Source: Timema cristinae
Taxonomy: Eukaryota; Arthropoda; Insecta; Phasmatodea; Timematidae
Assembly (NCBI GenBank): GCA_039000515.1
Contig: JBCFYV010009882.1
Span: 54,487,846-54,551,845 of the forward strand
DNA: 64,000 nt
Direction of reading: 5' to 3'
Every line of letters starts with the position of its first letter. The stretch's first letter is position 1. A model generated the notes under the pieces. The model did no database searches, was not told where the DNA came from, and was given only the letters and a program-made list of their open reading frames with translations. The translations under genes were made by a program, and so were the position numbers. This document shows positions 33,721 to 47,800 of the stretch, one piece after another.

Positions 33721-33996
33721 GGGGTGACCTGGTGGTCTAGGGGTAAGGTGTCAGACTTCTGTGCTGGCGGCCGGGGTCCAATCCTCGGTCCCGGCACAGA
33801 TTTATCTGATTGCCAAACCCTTCCTTCACCTCTGACAAGACATCTTGTGAATGTTGGGAATGTCAGGCCGCCACCATGGTTCGGATTCCACGTTAAACTT
33901 TAGGTCCTTCATTTCATCTCACAATCACCCTACCATTACACATTAGCGTAAGTGCGTATAACCCGAACGGGTAGTAAGACGCGGTGCTAATAATAA
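33721..33996 (+). mobile_element. SINE family A copy 2, full length
   Basis: Starts GGGGTGACCTGGTGGTCTAG and has box B GGGGTCCAATCCTCGG. The tail is ACCCGAACGGGTAGTAAGAC with GCGGTGCTAATAATAA. TGACTATA flanks it at 33713-33720 and 33997-34004. Confidence 0.93.
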
Positions 33997-34209
33997 TGAC
34001 TATAATAATAATAATATTTGTCTGTATACCACAAAATTGTAATTTCCAATTAATTGTGTAGTTTCAAAATAATGTAAAAATGGGAGGTGTGTCAGACAAA
34101 TTAATTGCTTAGTTTCATAATAATGAAAAAAGGTGAGAGTCAGACACACTTGTTACATAAATAACTCCATTGTAATAATTCTAATTTTTTTGAACTTTTC
34201 TACCCTTAT

Positions 34210-34440
34210 TCATGGTCCCGTGGTCTCTAAAGCGTCACTTTCATATTAGACCGAATTAAAGGTGACAGGGAGATCAAAGTTCAAATCCTGATTGAGTGTA
34301 CTAAGTATATATGTTTCTATTTGGTTTACCACTCTTCCTCTAGACTCATTTAGTTACATTATTAAGATTCTAACATCCTCATCTCTATTCAACTAGCGTA
34401 ATTAATGGTCGAGTGTAACCCGAACAAGTAATAAGAACCA
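34210..34440 (+). mobile_element. SINE family B copy
   Basis: GGTCCCGTGGTCTCTAAAGC head, AAAGTTCAAATCCTGA box B, TTTGGTTTACCACTCTTCC body, and an ACCCGAACAAGTAATAAGA tail. Moderately diverged. Confidence 0.65.
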
Positions 34441-36607
34441 CGAGGAAAAAAAAGTACAAAAGTGTTGCTTGAACTTCCTTTGGAACATAATTTTCGATTG
34501 CAGACATTGATTTATTTTTATGTGATAGATACTATTCTACAGCACAAGTCATAATTATGCAAGAAAATGTCCATGCCTCAAAAGGGATAGAATTATGTAG
34601 ATATAATCTCATAGATAATGTGGTCATGATCAATGGCCAAGCAATTGTATTTTTGTAAATTTTGCTAAACTCTTGAGGTGGTTCATCAAAGATGTAATTA
34701 TTGATCTATAATTCAAATATGCATGTTTCATACTATGTAGTAGGTCAGCCTATGATATGTATCCACACCTATTCAATTCCTACATTTTGTCACCCATTTC
34801 ACTCAAACATGAAATAATGAATAAAATTATATTTCAACACAAATAAAATACCACTAAGAGGATAAAGATTAAGATTGACTTCAAGATTTTAAACAAGAAG
34901 TTTTATTGTTATTTTTAAACCTATATGTGCTTTGATTACAAATCTTCTGACAATAATAGTATCTTTCAAACCTTCCTTGCCTTTCAAGGAACTAAAGCCA
35001 TTATCTAAAATAAAAACAGGTTTTTTGGCACAAACCAGGACTTGCTGTCTCTCTTTTCATTCTCAAAGACTTGTCAGCACACCTTTATGAAGCAATCAAA
35101 TTAAGGGTTATTTGGACAAAGGCAGGTTATATGAAACACAAATATAAATATATTATTTTATTTAAAAAACAAAAATAAAACCTAAATATAATTTACAGAA
35201 GTAGTCTCATCTTACAGCCTAAAAACACATAAGTTCTGTAACAATTAAATTTCAGTTACATATTTGCCATTTCACCAATAAACAGGGTCATGGCTTGACT
35301 TCATGATATACTCCCCGATTTGAACAATTTTGTCAATGAAGCTGGATGAAGTAATCTAAGATAGTGTTTTTAAACTCTTTGGGGTTTTGAGGTGAAAAAT
35401 ATAGTTGAGCTTGAGAAACTATAGGATTTGTCAGAATTGAGTAATGACTTGGAGATTACGAACATCCAGAAATACTGGGAACATCAGCGATACCGTAGTT
35501 AGTACTATGAAGAGTTTTGTCATGGGAAACCAAGAGCTTTTTATAAGTCTAATCTCACTATTAATAATAATGACATAAAATATCACTCAATATGTATTGC
35601 AGTAATTCACATTGTATTTCTTTAAATATAGATGAAATATTACTTTTATGTTGCTTCGCTAAACTGGCTCTATGGAAAGGCATTTACTAATAAATAAACG
35701 CAACTTGTATTAAAAAAAAATTAGCATTGAGGTCAAAACTTATTTCCCAATAAAGGTTTGGCAACCAACATATAATATTTATACTGAATTCTAATATATT
35801 TTACTTTACAATGAAGAGAAAAGTCACTTTATGCCATTTTTTACTCATTTTGTTATTTTATTTTTATTTTAAATAAATAGGGAACTAAGATTTTTTTTTT
35901 CACCTAACTGTACAGGTTGTCTACACATTTAAAAGAAAAACTTACTTTTTCCTTCTAGGCATGGCTTTGAGGTTAAACGTTTCTAGACCCATGTTTATAT
36001 GAACTTTACTTAACGTGGATGGGAAAATGGCCCTAGAATATTTTATACCAATTAAAATACACCCTGTATAAATGATTTTGCAGATTGTATGAACATTTTA
36101 TTTAGAGTCAAAACCTTTAGATTTGAATTCAGGATTTTTTATTTGATAATCTTTAGTCTCAAAATCTAGTCGAGAGATTAAAGGAATCAAAAATTCGAGT
36201 GTCCTAATTTAGTTTTTTTATTATATTTTATGAATCATGCGCTGATGTCACACATCAACATGACATAATAAATAACTTGTAAGCTGACAGGGGACAGGCT
36301 AGTGTAAGGAAGAGATCAGACTCTTGGAGGGTAAAATTATGTTGTGGAGCTATATCAATACATTTTTGCAGTGGGATAGTAGATGAGTCAGATGCCATGA
36401 AGTAGACCAGAATAGTTGTATTTATTAAGGGAGGTTAGGAGGTTAGCATTCCCAAACAGCCTAGTAAAAGATCGAGCAGATACAAACTTGACAATGAGTC
36501 TCGGGCAACTGAGACATTTCTAAGTGTAGAGCATAATTACACATTTTGATACCATATTGGGCTGAGTGTGCATCTGAACAAGGGTAAACGTAATGAGGTT
36601 TTGATCT
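34441..36607. other. AT-rich non-coding stretch
   Basis: No coding frame. One possible short DNA element at 35910-36068: the outer TGTACAGGTTGTC and reversed TATACAGGGTGTA ends are similar. Confidence 0.4.
35910..36068. mobile_element. Possible MITE (ends TATACAGGGTGT-like)
   Basis: TGTACAGGTTGT on the left and ACACCCTGTATA on the right are near inverted repeats, a terminus type common in insect DNA elements. The inside contains AACGTTTCTAGACCCATGTT. Duplicated flanks were not identified. Confidence 0.35.
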
Positions 36608-36835
36608 GCTTTGGTGGCCGCATGGTCTAAGGCATCACTCTCGCAGTAGACTATATTGCAGATGATAGGGAGATCAAGGTTCAAATCTCAGTCGGGTGTA
36701 CTTTTTGAAAAAAATAATAGTTTTTCATTCTTTATTCACACAAATATGGGTAAACTTTCTCTAAATGTAACCTTCCTCATTCTTAAAACAATTAGTGTAA
36801 TTAGTACATAAGCATATATACAGTTTACCTTTGAG
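36608..36835 (+). mobile_element. SINE family B copy
   Basis: GGTGGCCGCATGGTCTAAGG head (tRNA-Leu/Ser-like box A) and AAGGTTCAAATCTCAGTCGG box B. The body includes TTTTTCATTCTTTATTCACA and TAGTGTAATTAGTACATAAG. The 3' tail is degenerate. Confidence 0.7.
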
Positions 36836-39228
36836 TAAGGGCTAAGTTTGTGTGCAAAACAGGAACTAAGTGTAGTAAGAAGAACGAGTCAAATAGGACC
36901 TTCTGATTAAGACTAGGCCAATATGGGATTATTTGCGACACTTTCCATCACTCCTCTTTTACTCAAAGGACACATCTAAAAGAGAAAGCTTATTCAGTTT
37001 TGTCTTGTATAGGGCAGTATGTAATGACACACTTTCATTTATATAACCCCTTTAGAGGTGGATCTTGTGTTATTATTTGTGGCCGATACAATCTCACTGT
37101 GCAGGTAATCTGCTGATGCACTCAGGTTTTAAAAGATTATTCAAGGGTTCTATGGATCCAATAAAATAAATGGAAGATAGTAAAGCACAAAGAAAAAAGA
37201 GGAATAATGGGGTGACACAATGGACCAGCAGGCGTCAGAACATATCTCAACCAAGTTTCAACACCTAGAAAATATATTATACAGTAAAAGAAGAAAATAG
37301 GTGATATAGTCAGATAAACAAATATTTAGAGATAAATACTTAGTTAAAAGAATATAAGAGGCAGACACAATTTTACATGTTTTTTTTAGCAAAGTTAGGA
37401 AAAAACAGTATTTTATTCAATTTCAATTATATTTATAAGGTTTTATTTTATTTTCAGAAGAGTATTAATAATCTTTAGTAGAGTTCAAACCATTACTCAA
37501 ACTGTGTTTAGTTATAACTGGAAACAATTTTTCTTTTTTAATTATATTCCAATTTTCAAGTATATATTTAAAAATGAGATTGAGATCTATTCTTCTCATG
37601 AATGAGAATGTGTAACTAGAATAACAATAATTAAAACACACCAACACTAATTTAGTAATGAGATCATCAAATTATTACTACTTACTAATTAAGAAATGAG
37701 ACATAACAAATACACAAATATTAAGTAACAAGAAATATGATACAATGCTAGTTTTGATCTTAAAAATATAAATTTAAAAGAACATTTGTGATAAATTTAA
37801 CATTTTTTTAAAGATCCATACATCAATATGATTGTAGTTCTTACTATATTAATAAAATTCACAACAATTGGGAATGAGATAATATATTACACTACCAGTA
37901 CATAGAAATATTTACTTCCTAACCTGTATATCTAGTTTTGAATAAAAAACATTGGATTTTAAAAGTTTTTTTTTTCTTTCAAATTTGAAATAAGTAAATT
38001 TTTAATGTGCAAGTATCCCAAATGGTAGTTCTAAACATAATACGTATCAATTAATTAAGATGTCAAACTAAGTTAAATAAATTAAATTATTACTAAGTTC
38101 ATAATTATGTAAACAGATACATTAGACATATATACGACATTGAAAATTATTTACTATTAATGTTTTATTAATGAGAGCAGACAATATTTATTTATTCACG
38201 ATTTATAAGTATTTCATGAATATGGCATGTATGTATAGGATAACACATTTTGCTCAAATAAGTACAATAAACTACATTTTGAATCAAATAATTTCCTGCA
38301 ATTTAATGTAATTGAAAATTTATTTTAGGTAATTGAAAATTTATTTTAGTTCCCAGTGTATATTTAAAAATTCACCGACAACAGATAATAGAATTGATTT
38401 GAGAATTTATGTTAAAATTTATTCGCCCTTTTGTAACTTGATTAAACTTTGTCATATTAAAAACAACAATTAGCTTAATCCTTTTGTTTGAAATGTATGG
38501 ATATTAAAACCGATTTAAAACCTATTTATTGAAATACTTAATAATTAGGGACACCAACTTATTGCAAAATGTGGTTTCACAAAGAGTTAATATGTAAGCA
38601 CTATAACTTATTAAAATTTAAATAAACAAATCATTTTTAAGTATTTTTATGCTTACATATTGAAACAATAAACATATTTACTAACGAAATTAAAGTTTAC
38701 GGAATTTTAAAGAACTTTTAACAAAATTTAAGTTTATGAAATCTTGTGTTTTATGGTTTGTTAAAACATTAATAACAGGTGTGATAAGGACCGATATTGA
38801 TTACAAATAATGTTTCTTAATTTAACTGCTCAAATGCAATACTAAACCAGCCTCTAGAGATATGATTTTTGATGTATACATATATGATTGACTAATTGAT
38901 AGACAGATCTAATTTTCATGAAACATGTGAGAACTTTCATTCAAGAGTACTAAAACTAGTTTAAGAATCAAATTAATCATTCTTAAATAATGTAACTTAC
39001 AAAATAAAACAAAAGAATTTATATGCAAAATCTCCAGATTTTATATGGATCCTCCAATTTTAAAAATAATTTTATCTTTACTATGTAGTTGTTTGAGTAA
39101 ATAACTTTTGCGGTAGGTATAAATTTTACTTTTTAAGTAGTTCCTTAATTTAATCACTTTATAAGAATAGCCATATCTCTACAATCATGTATATTGATGT
39201 TTAAACACATTATCAATTAATTGATACT
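36836..39228. other. AT-rich non-coding stretch
   Basis: No gene or element recognised. AATTGAAAATTTATTTTAGG is tandemly duplicated at about 38310-38349. Confidence 0.45.
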
Positions 39229-39290
39229 CGCTTCGGTGGCCGCATGGTCTTAAGGCGCTAATTTTGTAATATACTTGACAGGTGAAATAT
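39229..39290 (+). mobile_element. SINE family B head fragment
   Basis: CGCTTCGGTGGCCGCATGG then TCTTAAGGCGCTAATTTTG. Only the tRNA-like head remains; the body is missing. Confidence 0.6.
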
Positions 39291-40121
39291 TTGAAAAATG
39301 AAGTTACTTACAGATACTCATTTTCATGAAAGGAAACATTATACAAAGCTTCTGTAAATACATTAATAAATAACTTGGTTTAGTTAATGGGCACTGTAAA
39401 ATACTTTAAATAGTTTATTTATGGGATCCTCTACAAAACTATATATATCATACATGGTTGGAAGGGTGGTAGGTGACAGATAGGAAAAGTTAAGATGTAT
39501 CCATTTACCAAACCATATAATCAGCAAGACCATGTATAGTTGTCACTTTTTGTAGTCAAAACTTTCACAACAAACAATTTGTTTATTATTATTTTTCTTT
39601 TAAACGTTTTAAATTATTCATTTAATAACATCTGAAAAAAACTGTTTGGATGTTTTTTTCCCCTCATGGATGTTATTTGGTTCACTTATAAAATGTTAAG
39701 TTCACTTCTTAAATTAAGATGGCAAACCTGCCAAAACAAGGGGGGTTAATAACATCATACAAACCATCTTCAGATGTGTTTATGCACTGTTTACAAAATA
39801 CAAACTTTTTTTTGGTATTCATATTTGTTTATAGGTCTTCCTCTGAGTTTTAGAAACCACTAACCACTTGTGCTATTTTGGTGGCCAACTATAATAAGAT
39901 ACAAGTGTGAATAATATAATACTTTTTTAGTTATTATTCCAAATACTATAATATATATTTTTACCACAATCACAAAACAAAGAACATAATCTTTTTAATT
40001 ATATTTTGTTCTAGCAATAGATTATGATAATGCCATTAATAAAGTAATCCCTAAGAAAGTATTAATAGAATAATTTGATAAAACTTTTTGTTGATAATAT
40101 AGTATAACTAAGCAAATAACT
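39291..40121. other. AT-rich non-coding stretch
   Basis: No gene recognised. Confidence 0.45.
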
Positions 40122-40351
40122 GCTTCGGTGACTGCATGGATTAAGGAGTCGCTATTGTGTAAGACTAGCCTGCCCATGATTGGGAAATGGGGTTCGAATC
40201 CCACTCGGATGTATTGGGGATGGTTTTTCCTAAATGTTTACCACTCTACCTCAGAGAAATTGTGGGTAAACCTCTAAATTACACCTTCCTCACCTCTAAT
40301 CCATTAGTATATATGCATATAGCATCACCAGGTAGTAAGACAAGGTGCTAA
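40122..40351 (+). mobile_element. SINE family B copy
   Basis: GCTTCGGTGACTGCATGG head, GGGGTTCGAATCCCACTCGG box B, GGTTTTTCCTAAATGTTTAC body, and CAGGTAGTAAGACAAGGTGC tail followed by an A-run. Confidence 0.7.
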
Positions 40352-41730
40352 AAAAAAAGTCAATGTTTGCAATTATGAGCTTCTGCTAGCTGTCACCTAA
40401 CCAACCACCTTTCCATCTGTGTATAAGCTATATTCGTGTATGTTTACTATAACCTTTAAAAAAACTAAATTAAAACCAATGTCATAGTCATAAATAATAA
40501 ATAAATATTACAATCATTTTAAGAATTGAAATGCCCCGATGTAAGTTTACATAGTTAAAATACAATGAAAACAAATTAAGAGTTTAAATGAAAAAGTGAG
40601 TGAATACTATAAACAAACGCATTATGGATAGGAAATAGTTGAGATTTTTGACAACTTCTAGCTATTTATGTTTTACTCTTGTAATACACATAAATAAATA
40701 AATTAGGGATTGGAAATTTTGAAACTTTATAAACTTCTAACTAAAATATGTAAAATTAGAGTGATAGTAAAAGTTTTTTCATATGTTAAAATCATTTTAA
40801 AGGTGTTTAGATTGAATAGTATTATTTTCATAACAGACCTATAAAAATAAATGTATAATTAGTAATATAATCTTAAAAGTAAAAGAAAATGATGAGGGAA
40901 GCAAGAGAAAGGAATAAACTTTTGAACACACTTGTTGAGAACTACATTATGTATTGAATTTATATAGTTAAATTGTTTTGCATGGTAGCTGGTTAATCCA
41001 ATGACATTAATTTGAGTAGCAATTTCTTACAATTACTGTAGAAAAAAAAGTAAAAATTGCAAACAATGTAGTGTCTACGATAATACATTAATTATTAATA
41101 AATACAACATTTAATTAATTTTGCATGCAACAAATAGGTAGTTACCGGTGACTAAAATTGTACAGTGGATACACTCACAAATATAAACATAAATACACGT
41201 ATATATTCATACAGTGTTGATACACTAAGTAATGTAATTATCTAATTTTTCCAAATTTTTCAGAACAAATATTACTAGCTTTTTAAGTAGGTATATCTTA
41301 TAAACAATCTAAGAAATAATAAAAAACCATCGAAACTTTTTATTAAATTCTTGACAGAAGAGTTTTTACAGACAAATGTATCTATGTTATTCACAAAATT
41401 ATACATAATTTGAGATAAAACTAGTAGGTTGCAATGGGTAATGTTCTTATAATTTGTATTATAACTTTAATTTTTTTTTTAAATTCTACGTTGTAAAATA
41501 TGAGTGATTTTTCTAGGTTTTAACTATCCTCCTGATGCATATCAACTCTAGCACACACTCGTGCAGACAAGTGCAAACAAAAAACAAATTAAAGTTGAAC
41601 TTATTGGAAACAAGATAACAATCAAATAAAGGTGTGACAAACAAAACACATGGATATAAATAAGAACCACAAATCGTCGGTGGTATTTTGTTAGAATAGC
41701 TTCAGATCACTTACACATTGAATATTTGAT
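40352..41730. other. 3' flank / 3' UTR of the CDS synthase gene
   Basis: AT-rich, no coding frame. AATAAA on the - strand (TTTATT, for example 41338-41343) could serve as the gene's poly(A) signal about 390 nt after the stop. Not proven. Confidence 0.4.
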
Positions 41731-41820
41731 TTAATGAAGATTTAGGATACCTCTAGCTTCTAGAGTATCTTTTAAAGTATAAAAGAGTTGAAGCTGTTGT
41801 TCAGGCTTTAAACTGAAAAC
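41731..41820 (-). CDS. CdsA: CDS synthase last exon
   Basis: Acceptor [30 protein letters not shown] then ARGILNLH and TAA at 41731-41733. 29 codons plus stop. Matches the conserved LxPxQQLxLF C-terminus. Confidence 0.93.
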   Translation of the reverse strand, partial: VFSLKPEQQLQLFYTLKDTLEARGILNLH

Positions 41821-44800
41821 CTGTAAGTAAGATAAACTTGGTTAACGAAGTTTTCATACAAATTACATGTAATATTTAGATGAGTAAATGCTAATATTTA
41901 CTTCCATTTTGATTTTATTATTGCACTGTGTCTTACTACACGTTCAAACTATGAGCTAAAATTTGATAACGATAAAATGTATTGTAAATATTCGGCACCC
42001 TTCAGCTCATATAAGTTATAATTTTTTACTATTATTTTTACAATAGCGTAATTATTTTTATCGAGCTATGGAAAATAAATTTATGAATGTAAGAATAACA
42101 TTTCATCGAAAGTTGAATAAAATGTGGAAGAACATGTTTTCCTAACTATTGAACCTTCTTTATGAAAGAGCAGGGGGCAACCACAGGGGGGTGGGGGAAA
42201 TCATTGCCCCCCCCCCTTTCTGAGATTCTAAGGTTGAACAAATATTATAAGTTGCAAACATTTTTCTTTGTTGTTTCTTATTTTCAAGAGATAAGGATTG
42301 CCTTAAAAAGCATCATTTCTGGTTTCAATTTAATGAATTCTACCGGGGGAGGACCCCCGAACCCTTCATCGAACTGGGGGATATTCCATAACCCCCGCCC
42401 ATGAGAAAAATTTTGTGAGCACCCTTGGAAGGAGCAAATAGTATTTGTGTAACATGTTTTACTTATTAGCTGTTTAGATTATACAGCTATTTACACTAAA
42501 TGATAGGGTTGAGAAAGGTAGGATTTTAAAGAAAATGTGCCTATAATTGTGAGGAAGAAAAGTGGGAAAACATCCAGGAAAATACACTAATAGTGCATTC
42601 TGTCTTTGATTTCAACTTTCAACCCCTCTGTCAGCAGCTATCAAGTTTATTTCAAGAAAGATGTCTTAGTATGTTTGACAAGTGGTGTGGGAAGAATATA
42701 TCTATCAGATTAGGGCACATATTGTGAACACTATGCATCTAAGATGATATAACATTTAGCTCAACAAACCCATCCAAGAGTTTGGAAAATTAAACTGTGC
42801 CAGTAACCATGTCACTTCATTAATGTCAACTAGAATTAATAGGTGGAAATTAATTATTTTATTTAACAATCATATTCAAATACATAGAGGGATAAGTCTT
42901 TGGTTTACTAAAAGAACATGTGAATATAATTTAGTACAAAAGATTTAGCACAAAAACTGTCTAAGATATTAATTAAATGTAAAATATAAGTTATAAACCA
43001 TTTTAATGCATTTCATAGTTCTGTTAACTACCTATTTGGTCAACCCCAATTCATTAAAAAATACTGTCTAAGATATTAATTAAAGGTAAGAAAAAGTTGT
43101 AAATGATTTTAATGTATTTCATATTTCTATTTAACTACCTATTTGGTCAACCACCACTTGTTCACCTACTGCAAACTTATAGACATTTAAAAAATTATCT
43201 TGCCTAAGAAATAATGTTAACCTTCAATGGAGATATGAGTACTTTCCTAAAGAATTACTCTTATTGTCGACCCATATGGCAATGATGGTGGCAATGCAAG
43301 GATAATCTTTGCACTAACACTGTTATTATTGCTAGATTATCTTGATCTTTGTACCTGATTATTGCTGGTATGCTAAGATTCTACCAGTTAATCACCATTA
43401 ATTATTATGTATTTCCTCTAGGGCTGGGATGATGCCGATCACCAATGTGATCATCAACCAATTATGACACAGTCATTTAAGCCGATAATCAGCATTTAGT
43501 TCACCAATTCTTAGCAACAATATTTTGAATTGTGTGTTGAAGTGCCATGCATGGCAAGTAATTGTGACACACTATTATGTAAGTCAGTTTTATCTTTGAT
43601 AAGAAGGTAAAGAGGGGGAAGGGGGAGTTTGCTTATAATAGAAAGGTCAGCAAGTAAGGCAGCTTGTTTGAGTGAAAGAGAAGAAGTATAGCAGAGGTTG
43701 TGAGTATTGGGGAGATCTTTCAACACAAGGTCAACTATCAAACAGATGTCCGAGTCAAGCGAGGAAGATTCAAGGGGAGTTAAAATAATTGTGTCAGATT
43801 CTAGGGGTGCTAAAATTAGGGAAGATTAAATGGAAGTTAATTCTTTGGAAAATTCCTTGGAATCGAAGAATTGGGAGGATTCAAAGGGTGCCAAACTGGA
43901 GGAAATTCAGGGGTACTAAAATTGAAAATGTTCAATGAAAGCTAAAACTAAATAACTATTGGCTGTTTCAAAGCTACAGAATTAATACAGACTTTATATT
44001 TCAATGCTTAAATTTATTGAACAGTTGATCTTTATAAAATTATTGTAAATTAACCATGCTTATTAAAAGTCTATTACATTTTATCAATTAAATATTTTCT
44101 TAGATTTTTATTCTAAAATTAATATATTTGCCATTATATTTTATGCATGAATTTTAAAATAAAGTTACTATGTAGAAGGTGACCTGGCGGTCTAGGGGTA
44201 AGGTGTCAGACTTCTATGCTGGCGGCCGGGGTTCAATCCTCGGTCCCGGCAAAGATTTATCTGATTACCAAACCCTTCCTTCACCTCTGACAAGACATCT
44301 TGTGAATGTGAGGAATGCCAGGCCTCCACTGTGGTTCGGATTCCACGTTAAACTGTAGGTCCTTCATTTCATCTCACAATCACCCTACCATTACACATTA
44401 GCGTAAGTGCGTATAACCCGAACGGGTGGTAAGACGTGGTGCTAATAATAATAATAATAATAATACTACTATGTAGAACTATCACAAACTTAACTATGAG
44501 AAAAAAAGGAGTCAATTTAAGTATTATTATTATTATTATTATTAGCACCGCGTCTTACTACCCATTCGGGTTATACGCACTTACGCTAATGTGTAATGGT
44601 AGGGTGATTGTGAGATGAAATGAAGGACCTACAGTTTAACGTGGAATCCGAACCACGGTGGAGACCTGGCATTCCCCACATTCACAAGATGTCTTGTCAG
44701 AGGTGAAGGAAGGGCTTGGTAATCAGATAAATCTGTGCCGGGACCGAGGATTGAACCCCGGCCGCCAGCACAGAAGTCTGACACCTTACCCCTAGACCAC

Positions 44801-47800
44801 CAGGTCACCAAAATTAAGTAAATTAACTATCTTTAAAATGTGGTAGGGCCAATGATCAAGTGACTTATATTTGAATTAACTCTTTAAGAGTTTTCATTTA
44901 AACTCATATAAGCAAACCTACAAATAAAAACAAAAGAAAATGACCAATGTGACCATTCACAGTTTTTGGTATTATTACTGCATATAATCTTTAAAAGAGA
45001 TTTGAAAGAAAATAAACAAAATTATCATCATAAATGATAGGCCTAATTGGCAATGTCACGATGTGAAAAATTTCTAATCATTCCAACCCTAGTTTCCTTC
45101 AACTTAGTTTCACTTTCCTGAATTCATAATCTACTTCTCATCCCTCCTCCTCCAACACATACACTAAAACATGAATTTGACGCAGTTAAGGACTACTAAG
45201 CTTGATACAGTAGTGGTTCTAGATTGTAAACTATTTCCTGTATAGCCTTTGGTTACCTTGATAGGGGCAGTATGTCACATGTAAACACTAATGTCATTGG
45301 TTGCCATTTATTTGTCAGTAGGCCTGTCCAATATCCCATCAATTTTTTATCAATTACAATGATCTCTTCTTGAAAAATATATATGATTTGAATTAAAAAC
45401 TGACCCAGGCCACAGGCTAGAAACTGTATTGGATGTAATTCAGTAGTACACTGACTATGGAGATTAGAGAGCATAATATATTACTATCTCATATAAAAGG
45501 GAAGTAGACTTATTTCCTCTGCATAGTTAATAGCTCTACCATGGCCAATAACCTAGCATATTATTTCTGATTTATTACTTATTTTTTAATTTTTCCAATA
45601 CATTTAAATAAATTGCAGCTTTAATGGTCTTGAGAGTAATAACACAGATATAAACTGAGCAGGTAGTAAGACACAGAGATAAAAAAAAACACACACACAC
45701 ATATATATATTATATACAAATGCACTTATAATTAGAAAAACTAATCCAGAAGCAAGCCATTTTTAAAATAATATTTATTTAAAAAATACCTGTTGCAACA
45801 ACTTCTGCGGAGATGCATTGTGAATGAAGCTAGAAATGTAAACATTTACAAATGTTGCCATAAGATATTGACAATCAAAACGGTCCATTATCCCACCATG
45901 ACCAGGAATGACATCACCAAAATCCTGCCAAAAAGTTGTGATTTTTTTTATGACAATTGAATTTGGTTATACAGACCAAATAATACAAAGCATTAATTTG
46001 AAATATTCTATGTTTAACCAGAAAGATAAGAATCTTACTTTGATGGATTAGATTGTCGTAGCTTATAAGATTGGGCCATAATGTAATCATTCAATGACAG
46101 GCTGCTGCTACCTTTAGGGTAAATGGAGTGTACATATGAATTGAAATGCATACAACCCGAATGGGTAGTAAGAAGAGGTGCTAAAATAAACTAAATTGAA
46201 GATGACATTCTAGATTAAATTCAGAGCAAGATAACACTATCTTAAGATTTGATATTTAAAATTAACTCATTCAATAATTGAAGCGTAGGCCGTAACAACG
46301 TTGTAAGCGACATTTTGAAAACTTTTGGGAAACAATGATAAACTAATATGGAGACCAAATTTAATGCTACATTTTTATAAGTATCCTTGGCAAGTTATTA
46401 CACATACATAAGTCATTATATAGGTGTTCTATGTTAGTATGTTTCAGTATGTGTGAGTTTTCAACAAAAAAAAAGCAATTAGCAATGTAACAACGTTATA
46501 TGTACAGTGACATACAACGTTGTTACACGAAAACCTATTGTTTGAAAGAGTAGTGCACTAAGAAGTAAAATTGGAACGCTTTACGGATTGAAGATTTTAT
46601 AATTTAAAAACATTTGAGTATTATAATTAGTGTAGAGTAACTTAAAACTACATTACTCAATTATATATTAATACAAACTAAAGACATGTATAGCTTAAAA
46701 CATATTGTTTAATTTGTTGGCATAACTTTTACAGTGTCTAATATTTGGATACATGTAATTTTAAAATGCTCTATTATCCCACTCATGGTGTTAATCCTCC
46801 TTGGTTTAGTCAAAAATTAAATAATGCATATTACTTACATATACATAGTATAACACTAACAGCCTATTACTGCACTTGTTTGTGTCGGCACTTTTGTAGC
46901 ATCTGCATGGACACTAAACACTTTATGATGCAACTAACAGATCTGTATAGAACTTTCGGTGCTCTGGTGAAAGAAACTGGCACATTTCCATTAGATCTTT
47001 CTTCTTTGCTTCTTTTATAGGAAGTGGCATAGGATAAACTGCCTTTAAAAGATCAATGTCACACAATGGCGGAAGAATATTCTGGACATGCCTTCCTTTC
47101 CTGGGTTTGCACAATGAATGTGCCACCCAAGGCTGAAGAACATTGTGAGACTTCCTTACTCGAATTGCAGTAGGGTCATCATTCGACATCTGTAGCCACA
47201 TGACGTCTGTTATTTTCAGGGAGGAGTCTTTCCTCAGACATTTTTCGTTTGGCGTGAAATCTTTGAAATCTTCTCTTTCCATTAGAGTAACCATAAATGG
47301 CTTACTGGGCCGTGAGTTAACTATCATTTCAACCCAGTCAAAAGGCACATTTATAGTTGTTCTCTTCTTGCTCTTTTCTATAAGCGAGAAATCCCTGTCA
47401 CAGGGTAGGAAACTATGTCCACTTGTTAAAAACTTTTGGTCAATTTGAGTAAAGTATTTGGACAAAATTAAGATTTGAAACATTACAAGCATTCTGTAGT
47501 TGTTATTTTGCCCCACACACCGGTCCGACCAAACAACCAGTTTTCGCTCTGACCCTTCTTCTAATAGCTGAAAGTTGTCCTTTACATACTTTAAGAGACA
47601 TGATGCTATCTCGCAGGATCCTCTATGTCCTATCGATTCATGCCATAACATCATCGTAGCGTTTTGGGTGGCCGCATCGTGAACACAATAGTTGTAAGAA
47701 GAGTATTGTCTCTGGTAAAACACTGATGAGTGTGTCAAAGTGGGACAAAACAAGACCTGTTGCAAATCTGTAAACAAAACATGTAACTGAGGGTTTGTTT

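Larger units (their letters stand above)
41821..43418. other. CDS synthase intron, non-coding part
   Basis: Intronic. Includes a G/C-run repeat at 42165-42420 and a 107-bp tandem duplication at 42956-43160. A SINE-tail scrap (CTGTGTCTTACTACACGTTC, - strand) lies near 41926. Confidence 0.6.
43419..45091. mobile_element. Probable decayed hAT element carrying two SINEs
   Basis: The left end TAGGGCTGGGATGAT and the reversed right end TAGGGTTGGAATGAT form a TIR. The flanks ATTTCCTC (43411-43418) and GTTTCCTT (45092-45099) could be an 8-bp duplication altered at both outer bases. Without the SINEs the body is about 1.1 kb and non-coding. Confidence 0.5.

Noticed and set aside
33723..33800. True tRNA-Glu gene
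   Set aside because: Boxes A and B are present, but the cloverleaf is incomplete and the sequence is the head of a SINE with a tail and target duplication.
47200..47448. Rightward frame over the Sola-like transposase
   Set aside because: Shadow of the long leftward frame.
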